Source: Leptospira idonii
GTDB taxonomy: Bacteria; Spirochaetota; Leptospiria; Leptospirales; Leptospiraceae
Assembly (NCBI RefSeq): GCF_004770995.1
Contig: NZ_RQHW01000047.1
Location: 434,001-498,000 of the forward strand
Length of the DNA: 64,000 nt
Direction of reading: 5' to 3'
Positions within the stretch are counted from its first letter, which is position 1, and each line of letters begins with the position of its first letter. Position numbers and translations under genes: made by a program. Of this stretch, positions 20,165 through 29,105 are shown in pieces. Under the pieces are notes generated by a model. The model searched no databases. It saw nothing but the letters and a program-made list of their open reading frames with translations, and was not told where the DNA came from.

Positions 20165-20992
20165 ATGAATAAAAAAACAATATTCACGGAATTGGTAGAA
20201 ATCATTGAGGATACCAAATACTTTCTCAAAAAGAATACTCTTCCTGTTTATAAATACGAAACGGAACCTGATCCGAACGATCTGCACTTTTTATGGAAAC
20301 CTTTGACGAAAAAGTCCGGGGAACAAAAGGCTCTGGAAACCAAGGAAAAACAAAGATCGAACAGAGAAACGATCAATTTTCCTTGTTCCTTATGTACCGG
20401 TAAGGTTTCCGGAATTAAAAACTTCTTTTATCGGGGAAGAAAACCTATCCTGGTTTTGCATTATTCCGGAGCTACAACTCCCAAAGAAAAACCTTTCGTC
20501 AAAAAGAATCCGAATCAAATCTTTAGGGAACAACTGACTGAAAAAGTATGGGGCGATTTGATCCAGAAGGCATTCGGTTTTTCCTATCTGGAGTTGTTTC
20601 ACCAGGAATACCCTGCCTGCAATTTTTCCCACACTCAATCCACCGAGATGGATTGGAAGAAAAGAGTCGATACGTGCAAGGTCTATGTGGAAGAAAACAT
20701 CAAAGACTTTCAGATTGAAGCGATCGTAATTCTCGGTTCTTCCGCTAAATTAGTGTTCGGTGCAGAAAAAGCGAAAGAGTCTTTGGGAAAATTGATTGAA
20801 TGGGAGATCGCCGGGAAAAAAATTCCTGTGCTTACGATTCGTTCTCCTGAGGCACTTGTATTTTTGGATGAAAAGTCGAAAGGAAAAGCTTCCGATGAAG
20901 ACACCGCTCTTTTCCAATACGCCCAGGAAAGAAATTCTTTGGAAGAGTCTTTTTTAAACCAATTGAAACAATTACAATCCGTCGTTTCCTGA
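20165..20992 (+). CDS. Divergent UDG family 4-like protein with four cysteines
   Basis: A 275-residue protein. It holds exactly four cysteines: C74 and C77 (CSLC), C152 (YPACNF) and C171 (DTCKVYV). Spacing and order match the [4Fe-4S] ligands of family 4 uracil-DNA glycosylases. Other landmarks also fall in place: a hydrophobic strand ending LHYSG about 20 residues after C77 where the family has GEAPG; IVILGSSA after C171; and LTIRSPEAL where the family has the HPS/HPA loop. The usual catalytic residues are replaced, so it may be a repair enzyme of altered specificity or a DNA-binding relative. An extra N-terminal region of about 70 residues precedes the fold. It sits between ntrX and priA, ending four bases before priA. 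Fold assignment is my inference. Confidence 0.6.
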   Translation: MNKKTIFTELVEIIEDTKYFLKKNTLPVYKYETEPDPNDLHFLWKPLTKKSGEQKALETKEKQRSNRETINFPCSLCTGKVSGIKNFFYRGRKPILVLHYSGATTPKEKPFVKKNPNQIFREQLTEKVWGDLIQKAFGFSYLELFHQEYPACNFSHTQSTEMDWKKRVDTCKVYVEENIKDFQIEAIVILGSSAKLVFGAEKAKESLGKLIEWEIAGKKIPVLTIRSPEALVFLDEKSKGKASDEDTALFQYAQERNSLEESFLNQLKQLQSVVS

Positions 20993-20995
20993 TCT

Positions 20996-22957
20996 ATGTT
21001 TTTGTATGCGGAGGTGGCGGTAAATATCAGTTGGGAAAACAAAACCCTTACCTATGAATTGCCCGAAGGAGTTTCCAATATAGAAAGAGGTATCCGTGTT
21101 CTTGTGGAACTGAACGGAGACGAATCCGAAGCTGTCGTATTAGAAACGCATAACAACGAACCGAATTACAAAACCAAAAAAATCATCAAACTCATCGATA
21201 CTTCTCCCGTGATTACGGAAAGTCAAATCTTGCTGGGAGAATGGATGGCGGAAACCTATCTTTCCTCTCTGGGGGAAGCGCTATTTAAGATGGTTCCCAA
21301 AGGAAAAAGAAGAAAACTTAAGCCCGAAACCATTCCTGCTACCTTGGAGGAAAACCTTCAAGTATTGAATGAAGAGCAGAAAAATGCATTCGATCGAATT
21401 TTTTCCTCCTCCTTGGAAGAAATGGTACATTTGTTATATGGTATTACAGGAAGCGGTAAAACGGAAGTATATATCCATTTAATGAAAGCTTACTTGGAAA
21501 AGGAAAGAGGAGGAATTTTATTTTTAGTTCCTGAGATCAGTCTTACCTTTCCTACCATCCAGAGAATTGAAAGAGTATTTCCTAACCAAGTGGCAGTGCT
21601 TCATTCGCATCTCAAAATTCAGGAAAAATTTCAAAATTACTGCGATATTTTGGAAGGAAAAAAAAGGATCGTGATCGGAACCAGATCCGCTGTCTTTGCT
21701 CCTTTCGAAGACATTCAACTGATCATCATAGACGAAGAACACGACGGTTCTTATAAGGAAAATTCCTCTCCTCGTTATCATGCGAGGCAAATCGCCTTAC
21801 AACGATTAAAAAAGAACTCTGGAAAATTGGTTTTGGGAAGCGCCACTCCCAGTTTGGAAATTTACCACCAGGCATATACCGGTAGAATCGGCTTTCATAA
21901 GTTGACGAAAAGAGCGAATCCGAATTCTTCCTTGGCGAAAATCGAAATAGGAAAACCCAGGGAAGATTCCCAACTCATTTCGGGAGACCTTCAATTTCGC
22001 ATCCAAGATCGTTTGAGAAAAAAAGAACAGACTCTTATCCTCTTGAACCGCAGAGGATACAGTCCTCTTATTTTTTCCAAACAGAAAAACGAATACATAC
22101 AATGTCCCAAATGTTCCTCTTCTCTTTGTTATCATAACGAAGGAATCGCCCGCTGCCATCTTTGCGGATATAAAATCATGATGAGAGATCTTTCTGCCGA
22201 GGAAAACGGAGAGATCGATCTTGTGGGAGCAGGAACTCAAAAACTGGAAGAAACCTTAGTCAAAATATTTCCTGGAGCGAAGGTGGAACGACTCGATCAG
22301 GACTCCACTAAAAATAAGGACATTGTTAAGGAAGTATTGGAAAGATTGGAAGCGGGAGAATTGGATATTCTTACTGGAACGCAGATGGTTGCGAAAGGTT
22401 TGGATTACCCCAAAGTGAGTTTGGTAGGTATTTTAAACGCCAATCATGGATTAGGTGTTCCTGATTTCAGAAGTGCGGAAAGAACCTATTCTTTGATCTC
22501 TCAGGTAGCGGGGAGAGCAGGCAGGGGCGCCATCCCTGGAGAGGTTTTTATCCAAGCAAGTGATCCCAGTCATCCGGTCATTCAAATGGCGCTTCATCAA
22601 AACTTTCACGAATTCTACAGATGGGAAATAGATCTGAGGCATTCCTTACGCTATCCTCCTTTTTCCAGACTGGCAAGGCTTGTGTTTCGTTCCAAAGAAG
22701 AAGAGCGTGCCAATAGAACTGCTATTTTGTACAAAGAAAAACTAGTGAATCTTTTGAACGAAAATTCAGGGATAGATATTCTCGGTCCGTCTCCCTGTCC
22801 TTTTTACAAAATAGATAATAATTTTCGTTATCATATTCTTTTGAAGTCTCCCACGATACAGAATGTCCGGGAAGTTTTAAGAAACTTAAAGTCGGAAGCA
22901 AAGCCGGATATTCGTTGTTATGTGGAATATGATTTGGATCCTTTGGATCTTGTATGA
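20996..22957 (+). CDS. priA: Primosomal protein N', replication restart helicase
   Basis: A 653-residue SF2 helicase that reloads the replisome at stalled forks. Walker A is GITGSGKTEV near residues 147-156, Walker B is IIIDEEHDGSYK, and the zinc-binding cysteines come as CPKC...CHLC from about residue 369. Motif VI is QVAGRAGR. The first 100 residues form the 3'-end-binding domain. Somewhat shorter than the 730 residues of E. coli PriA, which is common outside proteobacteria. Confidence 0.94.
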   Translation: MFLYAEVAVNISWENKTLTYELPEGVSNIERGIRVLVELNGDESEAVVLETHNNEPNYKTKKIIKLIDTSPVITESQILLGEWMAETYLSSLGEALFKMVPKGKRRKLKPETIPATLEENLQVLNEEQKNAFDRIFSSSLEEMVHLLYGITGSGKTEVYIHLMKAYLEKERGGILFLVPEISLTFPTIQRIERVFPNQVAVLHSHLKIQEKFQNYCDILEGKKRIVIGTRSAVFAPFEDIQLIIIDEEHDGSYKENSSPRYHARQIALQRLKKNSGKLVLGSATPSLEIYHQAYTGRIGFHKLTKRANPNSSLAKIEIGKPREDSQLISGDLQFRIQDRLRKKEQTLILLNRRGYSPLIFSKQKNEYIQCPKCSSSLCYHNEGIARCHLCGYKIMMRDLSAEENGEIDLVGAGTQKLEETLVKIFPGAKVERLDQDSTKNKDIVKEVLERLEAGELDILTGTQMVAKGLDYPKVSLVGILNANHGLGVPDFRSAERTYSLISQVAGRAGRGAIPGEVFIQASDPSHPVIQMALHQNFHEFYRWEIDLRHSLRYPPFSRLARLVFRSKEEERANRTAILYKEKLVNLLNENSGIDILGPSPCPFYKIDNNFRYHILLKSPTIQNVREVLRNLKSEAKPDIRCYVEYDLDPLDLV

Positions 22958-22975
22958 AAAATTCGAGGTGAGTGT

Positions 22976-23929
22976 ATGTCCGTTTCCATAGGTTTTTTCG
23001 GTTCCCCTTCCCATGCAAGGGATTTGTTGAAAACATTATTCGAGTCCGGAATCAAAATCGATTTCGTGGTCACTAATATCGACAAACCTGCAGGAAGAAA
23101 AAAGGAACTCACTCCTACACCTGTTAAAGTATTTGCCGAGGAAAATTCTTTGCCGGTCATCCAGTCGGAAAGATTGAGAACCGATGCTGCTGCACAGGAA
23201 AAAATAAATTCTTATCCTGCTCAAATCCATATCGTATATGCCTACGGTTCCATTGTGCCTGAAGCAGTGTTTCTCCATCCGAAGTACGGGAGTATCAATC
23301 TTCACGGAAGCCTTCTTCCGAAATTCAGAGGCGCTTCTCCCGTGCAGAGTTTTCTTTTGGGAGGAGAAAAAAACACAGGATACACCATTCAATTTTTGGC
23401 AAAGGAAGTGGATTCGGGGGACATCATTTCTCAGGAAGAATGGGAAACTTCTTCGGAAGATACAACGGAATCCTTGTTAAGCGAAATCACTAAAAAAGGA
23501 TCGGTTCGATTGCTGCAGCTCCTGTCCGAATTGGAAGCGAATGGACTGAAGGGGACTCCTCAAAATCATTCTCTGGCAACTCATTGCAAAAAGATGACAG
23601 CGGAAGATAGACCGATTCATTGGGAAAGATCCGCGTATGAAATCCACAACCGCATTCGTGCTTTATACCCCGATCCTCTGGCATTCACTGAGTTCCGAGG
23701 CAAAAGAGTGATTTTGAACAGATCTTTTTATTCTCCCGAAACTAAGGCACCGGAAGGAGAATGGTCGCCGGGAAGCTTTTTTCTGGGCGAGAAAAAAAGA
23801 CTTTTCTGTGTCTGCGGAGACGGAAATCTGATTGGTATCGAGACAGTTCAGCCTGAGGGAAAAAAGCCTATGAGCGGTTTTGATTTTTTTAACGGAGCCA
23901 GAGTTTCTTCTGGAGAAAGATTTACGTGA
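22976..23929 (+). CDS. fmt: Methionyl-tRNA formyltransferase
   Basis: A 317-residue enzyme that formylates initiator Met-tRNA. The formyltetrahydrofolate site shows INLHGSLLPKFRGASPVQ, with the catalytic Asn-His-Asp set (N and H here, aspartate in VDSGDII). It begins with VSIGFFGSPSHARDLL. SD GAGGTG precedes ATG 22976. It overlaps the PASTA gene by four bases (GTGA). Confidence 0.95.
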   Translation: MSVSIGFFGSPSHARDLLKTLFESGIKIDFVVTNIDKPAGRKKELTPTPVKVFAEENSLPVIQSERLRTDAAAQEKINSYPAQIHIVYAYGSIVPEAVFLHPKYGSINLHGSLLPKFRGASPVQSFLLGGEKNTGYTIQFLAKEVDSGDIISQEEWETSSEDTTESLLSEITKKGSVRLLQLLSELEANGLKGTPQNHSLATHCKKMTAEDRPIHWERSAYEIHNRIRALYPDPLAFTEFRGKRVILNRSFYSPETKAPEGEWSPGSFFLGEKKRLFCVCGDGNLIGIETVQPEGKKPMSGFDFFNGARVSSGERFT

Positions 23930-24939
23930 AAGAAAAATTTCTTAAAATTTTACCTTACAGCGGTTATGTTTTATTCGTCAGTTTAGGTCTTTTGGTTTTT
24001 TTCGTGGCGGCATTTTTGGTAGTAGTCGTCCGAACCAAAGACGAACAAAAAATCACAATGCCTTCCGTAGTGGGAAAGAACTATGTAGAGGTTCACAACG
24101 AACTGCAAAGACTGCAATTGAAGGTTCGTTTGGAAACTATGAGAATTCCAGAAAAAACGGACGGTATCATCTTAACTCAATCCATCGATGCGGGAAAAGA
24201 AGTAGAAGCGGGTTCTAAAATCTATCTGACTGTCAATATCGGTTTCGACCGAGTCACTATCCCCGACCTGAAAGGCCAAGACTTAAAAAGAGCGAAAGCG
24301 ATTTTGGAAAAGGTTCTATCCGGAGAAGTTTATGTTCCTCTTCCTATCGGAGGAATCACCTATGTTCCGTCAGTTGGTGACGAACCGCCGGATACCGTTG
24401 TGGATCAAATTCCTCTTCCTGGAAAAGAAACCCATTCGGGAGAAAAAATCTATCTTCTGGTTACGGAAGGTACGAATGAAAAAAAAGCAAGTCAGTCCAA
24501 TTCCGATTGGGATAAGGAATTGATCGGAGTTCCTACTCCTTTTGCGATCGATGCATTGCAACGAAGAAAAATGCCATACCTCATCAAAGAAGTGAAAAAG
24601 CCAGATACTCGTGAAAAAAACGGTTCCGTGGAGAATTTAAAGATCACTCCTAAGGGTGCGGAAATCACAAGTTTCCATTTAAGCCCGGAAGAAAAATTGA
24701 AATACGATTACGAATCCGTTCGTTACCAAATCGACGATAAGGATTCTTATTCAGCTATCTTAAGTTATACGGATGAAAAAACGGGAAACGAAGTAAAAAG
24801 AGAAATTATGACTTCTCAAACTTTGGATGAGGATCAAACGATCCATCTGGTTTTTTACAGAGCAGGAAAAACAAAGCTCACTCTTGTTGGACAAAATACA
24901 GGTGAAGCGAAAGTTTGGAATTTCAAAGGGTATTATTGA
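23926..24939 (+). CDS. PASTA-domain membrane protein
   Basis: A 337-residue protein with one N-terminal transmembrane helix (residues about 12-35) and an extracytoplasmic part carrying two PASTA domains: MPSVVGKNYVEVHNELQ... and IPDLKGQDLKRAKAILE..., each ending in the ...V.AGSKIYLTV style strand. PASTA domains bind peptidoglycan or beta-lactam-like ligands in Ser/Thr kinases and penicillin-binding proteins; neither a kinase nor a transpeptidase domain is attached here. The C-terminal 140 residues are unassigned beta-rich sequence. Start is GTG 23926. Confidence 0.85.
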   Translation: MKEKFLKILPYSGYVLFVSLGLLVFFVAAFLVVVVRTKDEQKITMPSVVGKNYVEVHNELQRLQLKVRLETMRIPEKTDGIILTQSIDAGKEVEAGSKIYLTVNIGFDRVTIPDLKGQDLKRAKAILEKVLSGEVYVPLPIGGITYVPSVGDEPPDTVVDQIPLPGKETHSGEKIYLLVTEGTNEKKASQSNSDWDKELIGVPTPFAIDALQRRKMPYLIKEVKKPDTREKNGSVENLKITPKGAEITSFHLSPEEKLKYDYESVRYQIDDKDSYSAILSYTDEKTGNEVKREIMTSQTLDEDQTIHLVFYRAGKTKLTLVGQNTGEAKVWNFKGYY

Positions 24940-24944
24940 TTTAA

Positions 24945-25592
24945 ATGAAAATTTCAGCTTCTATTTTGGCCGCACAAATTACCGGACTGGCGGCAGAAAT
25001 GCCCGGTTACAAAAAAGAAAACATCGATTTCATCCATATGGATGTGATGGACGGAAATTTTGTTCCTCAAATTTCTTTCGGAGAAGCGATCACTAAAGAA
25101 GTGAAACGTTTGACCGAAATTCCTTTGGATGTTCACCTAATGGTTGCTAAACCGGAGGATCACGTCCATAAATATTTCGAATTTAAACCTTACTGCATCA
25201 CTTTCCATATCGAAACCACTCATTTTGCGGTTCGTTTGGCGGAAGAAATCCGCAAGTCGGGGAGCAAAGTAGGGGTATCTCTCAATCCTGCCACACCTCC
25301 GGAAGCGATTTCTACCATTTTGCCTTATCTGGATTTGGTCCTTCTTATGACTGTAGATCCTGGGTTTTACGGGCAATCCTTCGTGAAAACAGGGTTTGAA
25401 AAGATCGAAAAAATCAGAAAAATGACCCAAGGTTATGGGATCGAATTGGAAGTAGACGGAGGGGTGAATGAATCCAACATCAAACAACTCTCCGACCTAG
25501 GTGTGGATATCTGCGTGGTGGGTTCAGGACTCTATAAAACGGGAAATCCGAACGAACAAGGTAAAAAATTAAAGGAACTGGCAAAAGGATAG
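24945..25592 (+). CDS. rpe: Ribulose-phosphate 3-epimerase
   Basis: A 215-residue TIM-barrel enzyme that interconverts ribulose-5-phosphate and xylulose-5-phosphate. It carries [12 protein letters not shown] (metal and catalytic aspartate), LDVHLMV, and [12 protein letters not shown], then [10 protein letters not shown] and the phosphate loop [11 protein letters not shown]. Length and motifs are complete. It is the last gene before the ribosomal operon promoter. Confidence 0.95.
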   Translation: MKISASILAAQITGLAAEMPGYKKENIDFIHMDVMDGNFVPQISFGEAITKEVKRLTEIPLDVHLMVAKPEDHVHKYFEFKPYCITFHIETTHFAVRLAEEIRKSGSKVGVSLNPATPPEAISTILPYLDLVLLMTVDPGFYGQSFVKTGFEKIEKIRKMTQGYGIELEVDGGVNESNIKQLSDLGVDICVVGSGLYKTGNPNEQGKKLKELAKG

Positions 25593-25602
25593 GAACTCGC
25601 TC

Positions 25603-25630
25603 TTGACAGAGAGCCCTAGTTTTTAAAACT
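25603..25630 (+). promoter_or_regulatory. Candidate sigma-70 promoter of the rpsP operon
   Basis: A perfect -35 TTGACA at 25603-25608 lies 15 to 16 bases before TAAAAC/AAAACT, a weaker -10. It stands in the short gap between rpe and rpsP, where the ribosomal operon would need its own start. Confidence 0.5.
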
Positions 25631-25653
25631 TGTTGCAAAAGAGGTATTTTTTC

Positions 25654-25911
25654 TTGGTAAAGTTAAGATTACAGAGAACCGGAACAAAAGCAGATCCACA
25701 CTACCGCATCGTTGCGGCTGATATTCGGTCTCCACGAGATGGTCGTTTCATCGAAGCCATCGGTCACTTTCATCCTACTGCATCTACTGTGCAACAATCC
25801 ACTTTTAATGAAGAAAAAACTCTTTCTTGGTTAAAAAAAGGAGCTCAGCCTACAGAGACTGTTTTGGCTCTCCTCAAGAAAGACGGACTTTGGGCGAAAC
25901 ACAAAGGTTAA
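25654..25911 (+). CDS. rpsP: 30S ribosomal protein S16
   Basis: An 85-residue S16 ([19 protein letters not shown], then [16 protein letters not shown]). The start taken is TTG 25654, because the family begins at M-V-K-L-R and AAAGAGG lies ten bases before it; the frame is open eight codons further upstream from a TTG at 25630, without family similarity. It heads the classic rpsP-khpA-rimM-trmD-rplS order. Confidence 0.93.
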   Translation: MVKLRLQRTGTKADPHYRIVAADIRSPRDGRFIEAIGHFHPTASTVQQSTFNEEKTLSWLKKGAQPTETVLALLKKDGLWAKHKG

Positions 25912-25927
25912 TTCCTTAGTTTAAATT

Positions 25928-26158
25928 ATGGAATCACTGGTTCGTTACATCGTACATTCATTAGTTGATCAGCCGGACCAGGTATCTGTCACTCAGGTGC
26001 CTGGAGAAGAAGAGACAGTTATTGAACTGAGAGTGGCTGGCAAAGATTTGGGAAAAGTCATCGGAAAAAATGGTCGTATCGCTAAGTCCTTACGAACTGT
26101 TTTGCAAGCTGCCGGAACCAAAGAAGGCAAAAATTATACTTTAGAAATTGTCGACTAA
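25928..26158 (+). CDS. khpA: KH-domain RNA-binding protein
   Basis: A 76-residue single KH type II protein. The GxxG loop is visible in [13 protein letters not shown] (GKNG). Members of this family (KhpA/YlqC) bind RNA, pair with KhpB/Jag in some bacteria, and are regularly placed between rpsP and rimM. The stop lies within the start region of rimM. Confidence 0.92.
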   Translation: MESLVRYIVHSLVDQPDQVSVTQVPGEEETVIELRVAGKDLGKVIGKNGRIAKSLRTVLQAAGTKEGKNYTLEIVD

Positions 26159-26690
26159 AGACCCCCTCATCCAAGTGGGTACCTTAGGGGCCACCCACGG
26201 CATCAAGGGTTTTATCAAAGTTCATACAGGTGGAGATTCTCTTGTCTCTGCCAAACTTCCTCTAGTCTGTCAGGTTCGGCCTCTCGGGGGAGGAACCAAA
26301 GAAATCAAAATCACTTCTCTCAAGCCGAATGGAAATCATCTTCTTTGTAAAATCGAAGGTTACGATTCTCCTGAATCCGTTGTCATTTTTCGAAATGCAA
26401 GTCTCTGGCTTTCCCGTTCTCTTCTTCCTAAAGTCGATGATGGAGAAGTGTATGTGACCGATCTAGTGGGTTTGTCTGCCGTTCTCTCTCTCGGGGGAGA
26501 AAAACTAGATTATACGGTAGAGTCTGTTATTGATAATCCTGCTCACCCCATCCTTCGATTTGTTTCTAATTCTCCTAAGGAAGATTTTTCAGAAATCCTT
26601 GTGCCTTTTTTAAATCTCTATGTCGGGGATTGGAATTTGGAAACAGGAGAAATCGAAGTGAAATCTTGGGAGGATTGGTTTGCTGTTTAA
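26148..26690 (+). CDS. rimM: Ribosome maturation factor RimM
   Basis: A 180-residue protein that binds S19 during 30S maturation. The N-terminal barrel begins [18 protein letters not shown], and the PRC-barrel half contains [11 protein letters not shown]. Start TTG 26148 overlaps khpA by 11 bases; the stop overlaps trmD. It is slightly longer than the usual 170 residues. Confidence 0.9.
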   Translation: MSTKDPLIQVGTLGATHGIKGFIKVHTGGDSLVSAKLPLVCQVRPLGGGTKEIKITSLKPNGNHLLCKIEGYDSPESVVIFRNASLWLSRSLLPKVDDGEVYVTDLVGLSAVLSLGGEKLDYTVESVIDNPAHPILRFVSNSPKEDFSEILVPFLNLYVGDWNLETGEIEVKSWEDWFAV

Positions 26691-27333
26691 TTTCATCACA
26701 CTGTTTCCGGATAAAATCGATTCTTATTTTTCTTCCGGAATTCCTGGCAAAGCAAAGAACAACGGCTTCATTCAAATTCATACGGTTCATCTGAGAGACT
26801 TCGCAGGAAACAAACACCAAAAGGTGGATGATACCATTTACGGAGGCGGACCAGGAATGCTTTTGCAGGTAGGCCCTGTCTACAGAGCTTTAGAATCTTT
26901 GGGAGAAAACAAAGGACAGGTTGTGCTCCTCAGTCCTTCCGGCCAACTTTTCAACCAAAGATTGGCCCAGGAAATGTATGCCAGTTCTCAAACTTTTACC
27001 TTTATTTCCGGGTATTATGAAGGAGTGGATCATAGAGTAACGGAGCATTTAATTGACAGGGAAGTGGCCATTGGAAACTATGTTATTTCATCGGGTGATT
27101 TAGCTTCTCTTGTAGTTGCAGATTCCATTTCTCGTTTGGTTCCGGGCTTTTTGGGCAAGGAAGCTAGCTTGGAAGAAGAGTCTCACAACGAAGAAGAAGA
27201 GTTAGAATATCCACAGTATACAAAACCCTACGATTTTATGGGTTGGACTGTTCCGGATGTACTTGTGAATGGCAATCACGAAGAAATCCGAAAATGGCGG
27301 CAAAAGAACCGCAAAACAAGAAATCATTCTTAG
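26680..27333 (+). CDS. trmD: tRNA (guanine-37-N1)-methyltransferase
   Basis: A 217-residue SPOUT methyltransferase that makes m1G37. The knotted SAM site shows [12 protein letters not shown] and [41 protein letters not shown] is the usual N-terminal motif. Start TTG 26680 overlaps the end of rimM by 11 bases. It is a little shorter than the 240-250 residues of most TrmD proteins. Confidence 0.94.
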   Translation: MLFNFITLFPDKIDSYFSSGIPGKAKNNGFIQIHTVHLRDFAGNKHQKVDDTIYGGGPGMLLQVGPVYRALESLGENKGQVVLLSPSGQLFNQRLAQEMYASSQTFTFISGYYEGVDHRVTEHLIDREVAIGNYVISSGDLASLVVADSISRLVPGFLGKEASLEEESHNEEEELEYPQYTKPYDFMGWTVPDVLVNGNHEEIRKWRQKNRKTRNHS

Positions 27334-27341
27334 AGGAAGCC

Positions 27342-27776
27342 ATGAACCAAATACTAGAAAAGGTACTTTCAACTGAGCCGAAGAACGAACTCAATTTTGA
27401 AATTGGTGATACTGTAAAAGTTCACTACAAAATCATCGAGTCCGGTAAAGAAAGAGTTCAGGTTTACGAAGGCGTTGTTATCTCTATCGCTAACAAAGCG
27501 CACAGCAAAACTTTTACCGTTCGCAGAATCTCTTATGATATCGGAGTGGAAAGAATTTTCCCACTTCATAGCCCAAGAATCGCTAAAATCGAACTAGTTC
27601 GTAAAGGTAGCGTTCGTCGAGCTAAACTTTATTATCTACGTGATAAAAAAGGTAAGTCCGGACGTATCAAAGAGAGAAAAGGCGGTCAAGCGATCGTTGC
27701 GAAAGATAAAAAAAGACAGGACGAAGCTTCTAAAAAAGCGGCTTCTGCCAAAGCTGCAGAAGCAACTCCAGCATAG
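27342..27776 (+). CDS. rplS: 50S ribosomal protein L19
   Basis: A 144-residue L19. The core ([55 protein letters not shown]) is complete. The start is ATG 27342, eight bases after AGAGGAAG; upstream sequence in frame belongs to trmD in another frame. It has a lysine/alanine-rich C-terminal tail of about 30 residues beyond the usual 115, which probably reaches into rRNA. Confidence 0.94.
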   Translation: MNQILEKVLSTEPKNELNFEIGDTVKVHYKIIESGKERVQVYEGVVISIANKAHSKTFTVRRISYDIGVERIFPLHSPRIAKIELVRKGSVRRAKLYYLRDKKGKSGRIKERKGGQAIVAKDKKRQDEASKKAASAKAAEATPA

Positions 27777-27823
27777 AACTTTCTTTCGACAAGGCTCCGA
27801 AAAGACCATACTTTCCGGAGCTA

Positions 27824-28504
27824 ATTCTCCCTCCTCATTTTTCTCCATTCTCCTTCGATGAAGCAGGCAGAGGTGCCCTTGCAGGTCCCGTATCCGTCGC
27901 CATGGTTTCTTTTTCCAGAGAGACTTTGGATGAAATTGTATCCGGTAAATTGCTTTCTGGAATTCGGGATTCTAAGATACTAAGCCCCGAAAAAAGGGAA
28001 AGTTTCGCAGAAGAAGTAAAAAAAATAGCTAGTGTTTGGCGAGTTGTTTTCGTTTCTCCCAAGTTTATCGATCAAAATAATATCAACCAAGCCATCTTTT
28101 ATGCAATCAATCGAGCGATACCGCAGTTAGGTGATACATCCTCTTATCTATTCGTAGACGGAAATTATAAAATCAAAACAAAGAAAAAAATAGAAGGTTA
28201 TTTTTCTCTCCCCAAGGGAGATGATTTGATGCCTACGATATCCGCCGCTTCCGTTTTAGCCAAAACTTACAGAGATCGTTGGATGGATCTTTTGGAGAAT
28301 AAATATCCTGGTTACGGTTTTTCTAAACATAAAGGATACGGAACCGAATTCCACAGGGAACAGATTCAAAAATTGGGAATTTCTCGCATACATAGGTTGA
28401 GTTTTTTGAAATTTCTCCGACCAGAAGAGAAGAAAGGAGATTTATTTTCCCATGATGCCTCTTCCTTTACTTCTTCCTCTTTTCAAAAACGGAAACTTCT
28501 CTAA
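27824..28504 (+). CDS. rnhB: Ribonuclease HII, start codon unresolved
   Basis: RNase HII cleaves RNA in RNA-DNA hybrids. The first catalytic motif DEAGRGALAGPV is encoded from 27857, but the only ATG in frame (27902) is downstream of it and would remove the two metal-binding acidic residues. The frame is open back to a stop at 27731 with no ATG, GTG or TTG. ATT at 27824, behind CCGGAG, is the most natural substitute and gives 226 residues. The other motifs are present: IRDSKILSPEKR, the acidic LFVDGNYKI, and ISAASVLAKTYRDRWMD. The 3' end overlaps the next gene by about 50 bases. Confidence 0.85.
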   Translation: MLPPHFSPFSFDEAGRGALAGPVSVAMVSFSRETLDEIVSGKLLSGIRDSKILSPEKRESFAEEVKKIASVWRVVFVSPKFIDQNNINQAIFYAINRAIPQLGDTSSYLFVDGNYKIKTKKKIEGYFSLPKGDDLMPTISAASVLAKTYRDRWMDLLENKYPGYGFSKHKGYGTEFHREQIQKLGISRIHRLSFLKFLRPEEKKGDLFSHDASSFTSSSFQKRKLL

Positions 28505-29105
28505 ACTTTTTTCGTTAGCTGAGGGAAAAGGAAATTCCTTTTCTGCTGAGTCAAAAACTCCAGTCTCCATTTTGCCTTCTGTTTCCTCTCCGAAACTGTC
28601 CGTTCCTGTTTCCGGGGAACTTACAAAACAAGAATCCCTCCTTCTGATTCGAGAATCGATTTTCCAAAGCTCCAAAATGACGGAATGGAGAAACATCACT
28701 GAAAAGGAAGATCCTACCGTGAAGGAATGGAAACCGGTTTGGAATTTTTTATTTCCAGGGGTTGCTTGGACTAAAAACAGGTCCTATTGGAAGGATGAGA
28801 GAAAAAAAAGAGGCTGGGAATGTTTTTACCGATTGGAAGAAAATACTCCCAAGTATTTCTGCATTGTTTTCGAATCTTTGCGGACAGGTAAAATTTGGTT
28901 TTTCTTTTCTTTTCCTTATGAGGATGAAACATTCTTTCGTTTGGACATCCAGACGGAAAAAGAATCCTCATACGAACTTCTTCAAAATAACTTTTTTCAT
29001 ATCTCGCCTCTTCTTACAAATGTTAAAGAAGTGGAATTTCATCTGGCGGATCTAGCAAATTCTCTGTTAAGCGAAGAAAGTTCTTTGCTCGGGGTTTATG
29101 CATGA
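28452..29105 (+). CDS. Hypothetical protein
   Basis: A 217-residue protein starting inside rnhB (overlap about 50 bases) and overlapping the FlhB-C gene by four bases (ATGA), so it lies in a coupled chain. The first 80 residues are proline/serine-rich and low in order; residues from about 90 onward form a compact tryptophan- and phenylalanine-rich domain (WNFLFPGVAWTKNRSYW; IWFFFSFPYEDETFFRLD). Gene order next to an FlhB C-domain protein suggests a flagellum-related role such as a FliK-like length-control protein (disordered N-terminus, folded C-domain), but I see no direct motif for that. Confidence 0.7.
   Translation: MMPLPLLLPLFKNGNFSKLFSLAEGKGNSFSAESKTPVSILPSVSSPKLSVPVSGELTKQESLLLIRESIFQSSKMTEWRNITEKEDPTVKEWKPVWNFLFPGVAWTKNRSYWKDERKKRGWECFYRLEENTPKYFCIVFESLRTGKIWFFFSFPYEDETFFRLDIQTEKESSYELLQNNFFHISPLLTNVKEVEFHLADLANSLLSEESSLLGVYA

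Noticed and set aside
23926..24939. PASTA gene as a truncated serine/threonine kinase or penicillin-binding protein
   Set aside because: The gene has its own start, membrane helix and C-terminal region, overlaps fmt neatly, and no kinase or transpeptidase remnant lies upstream.
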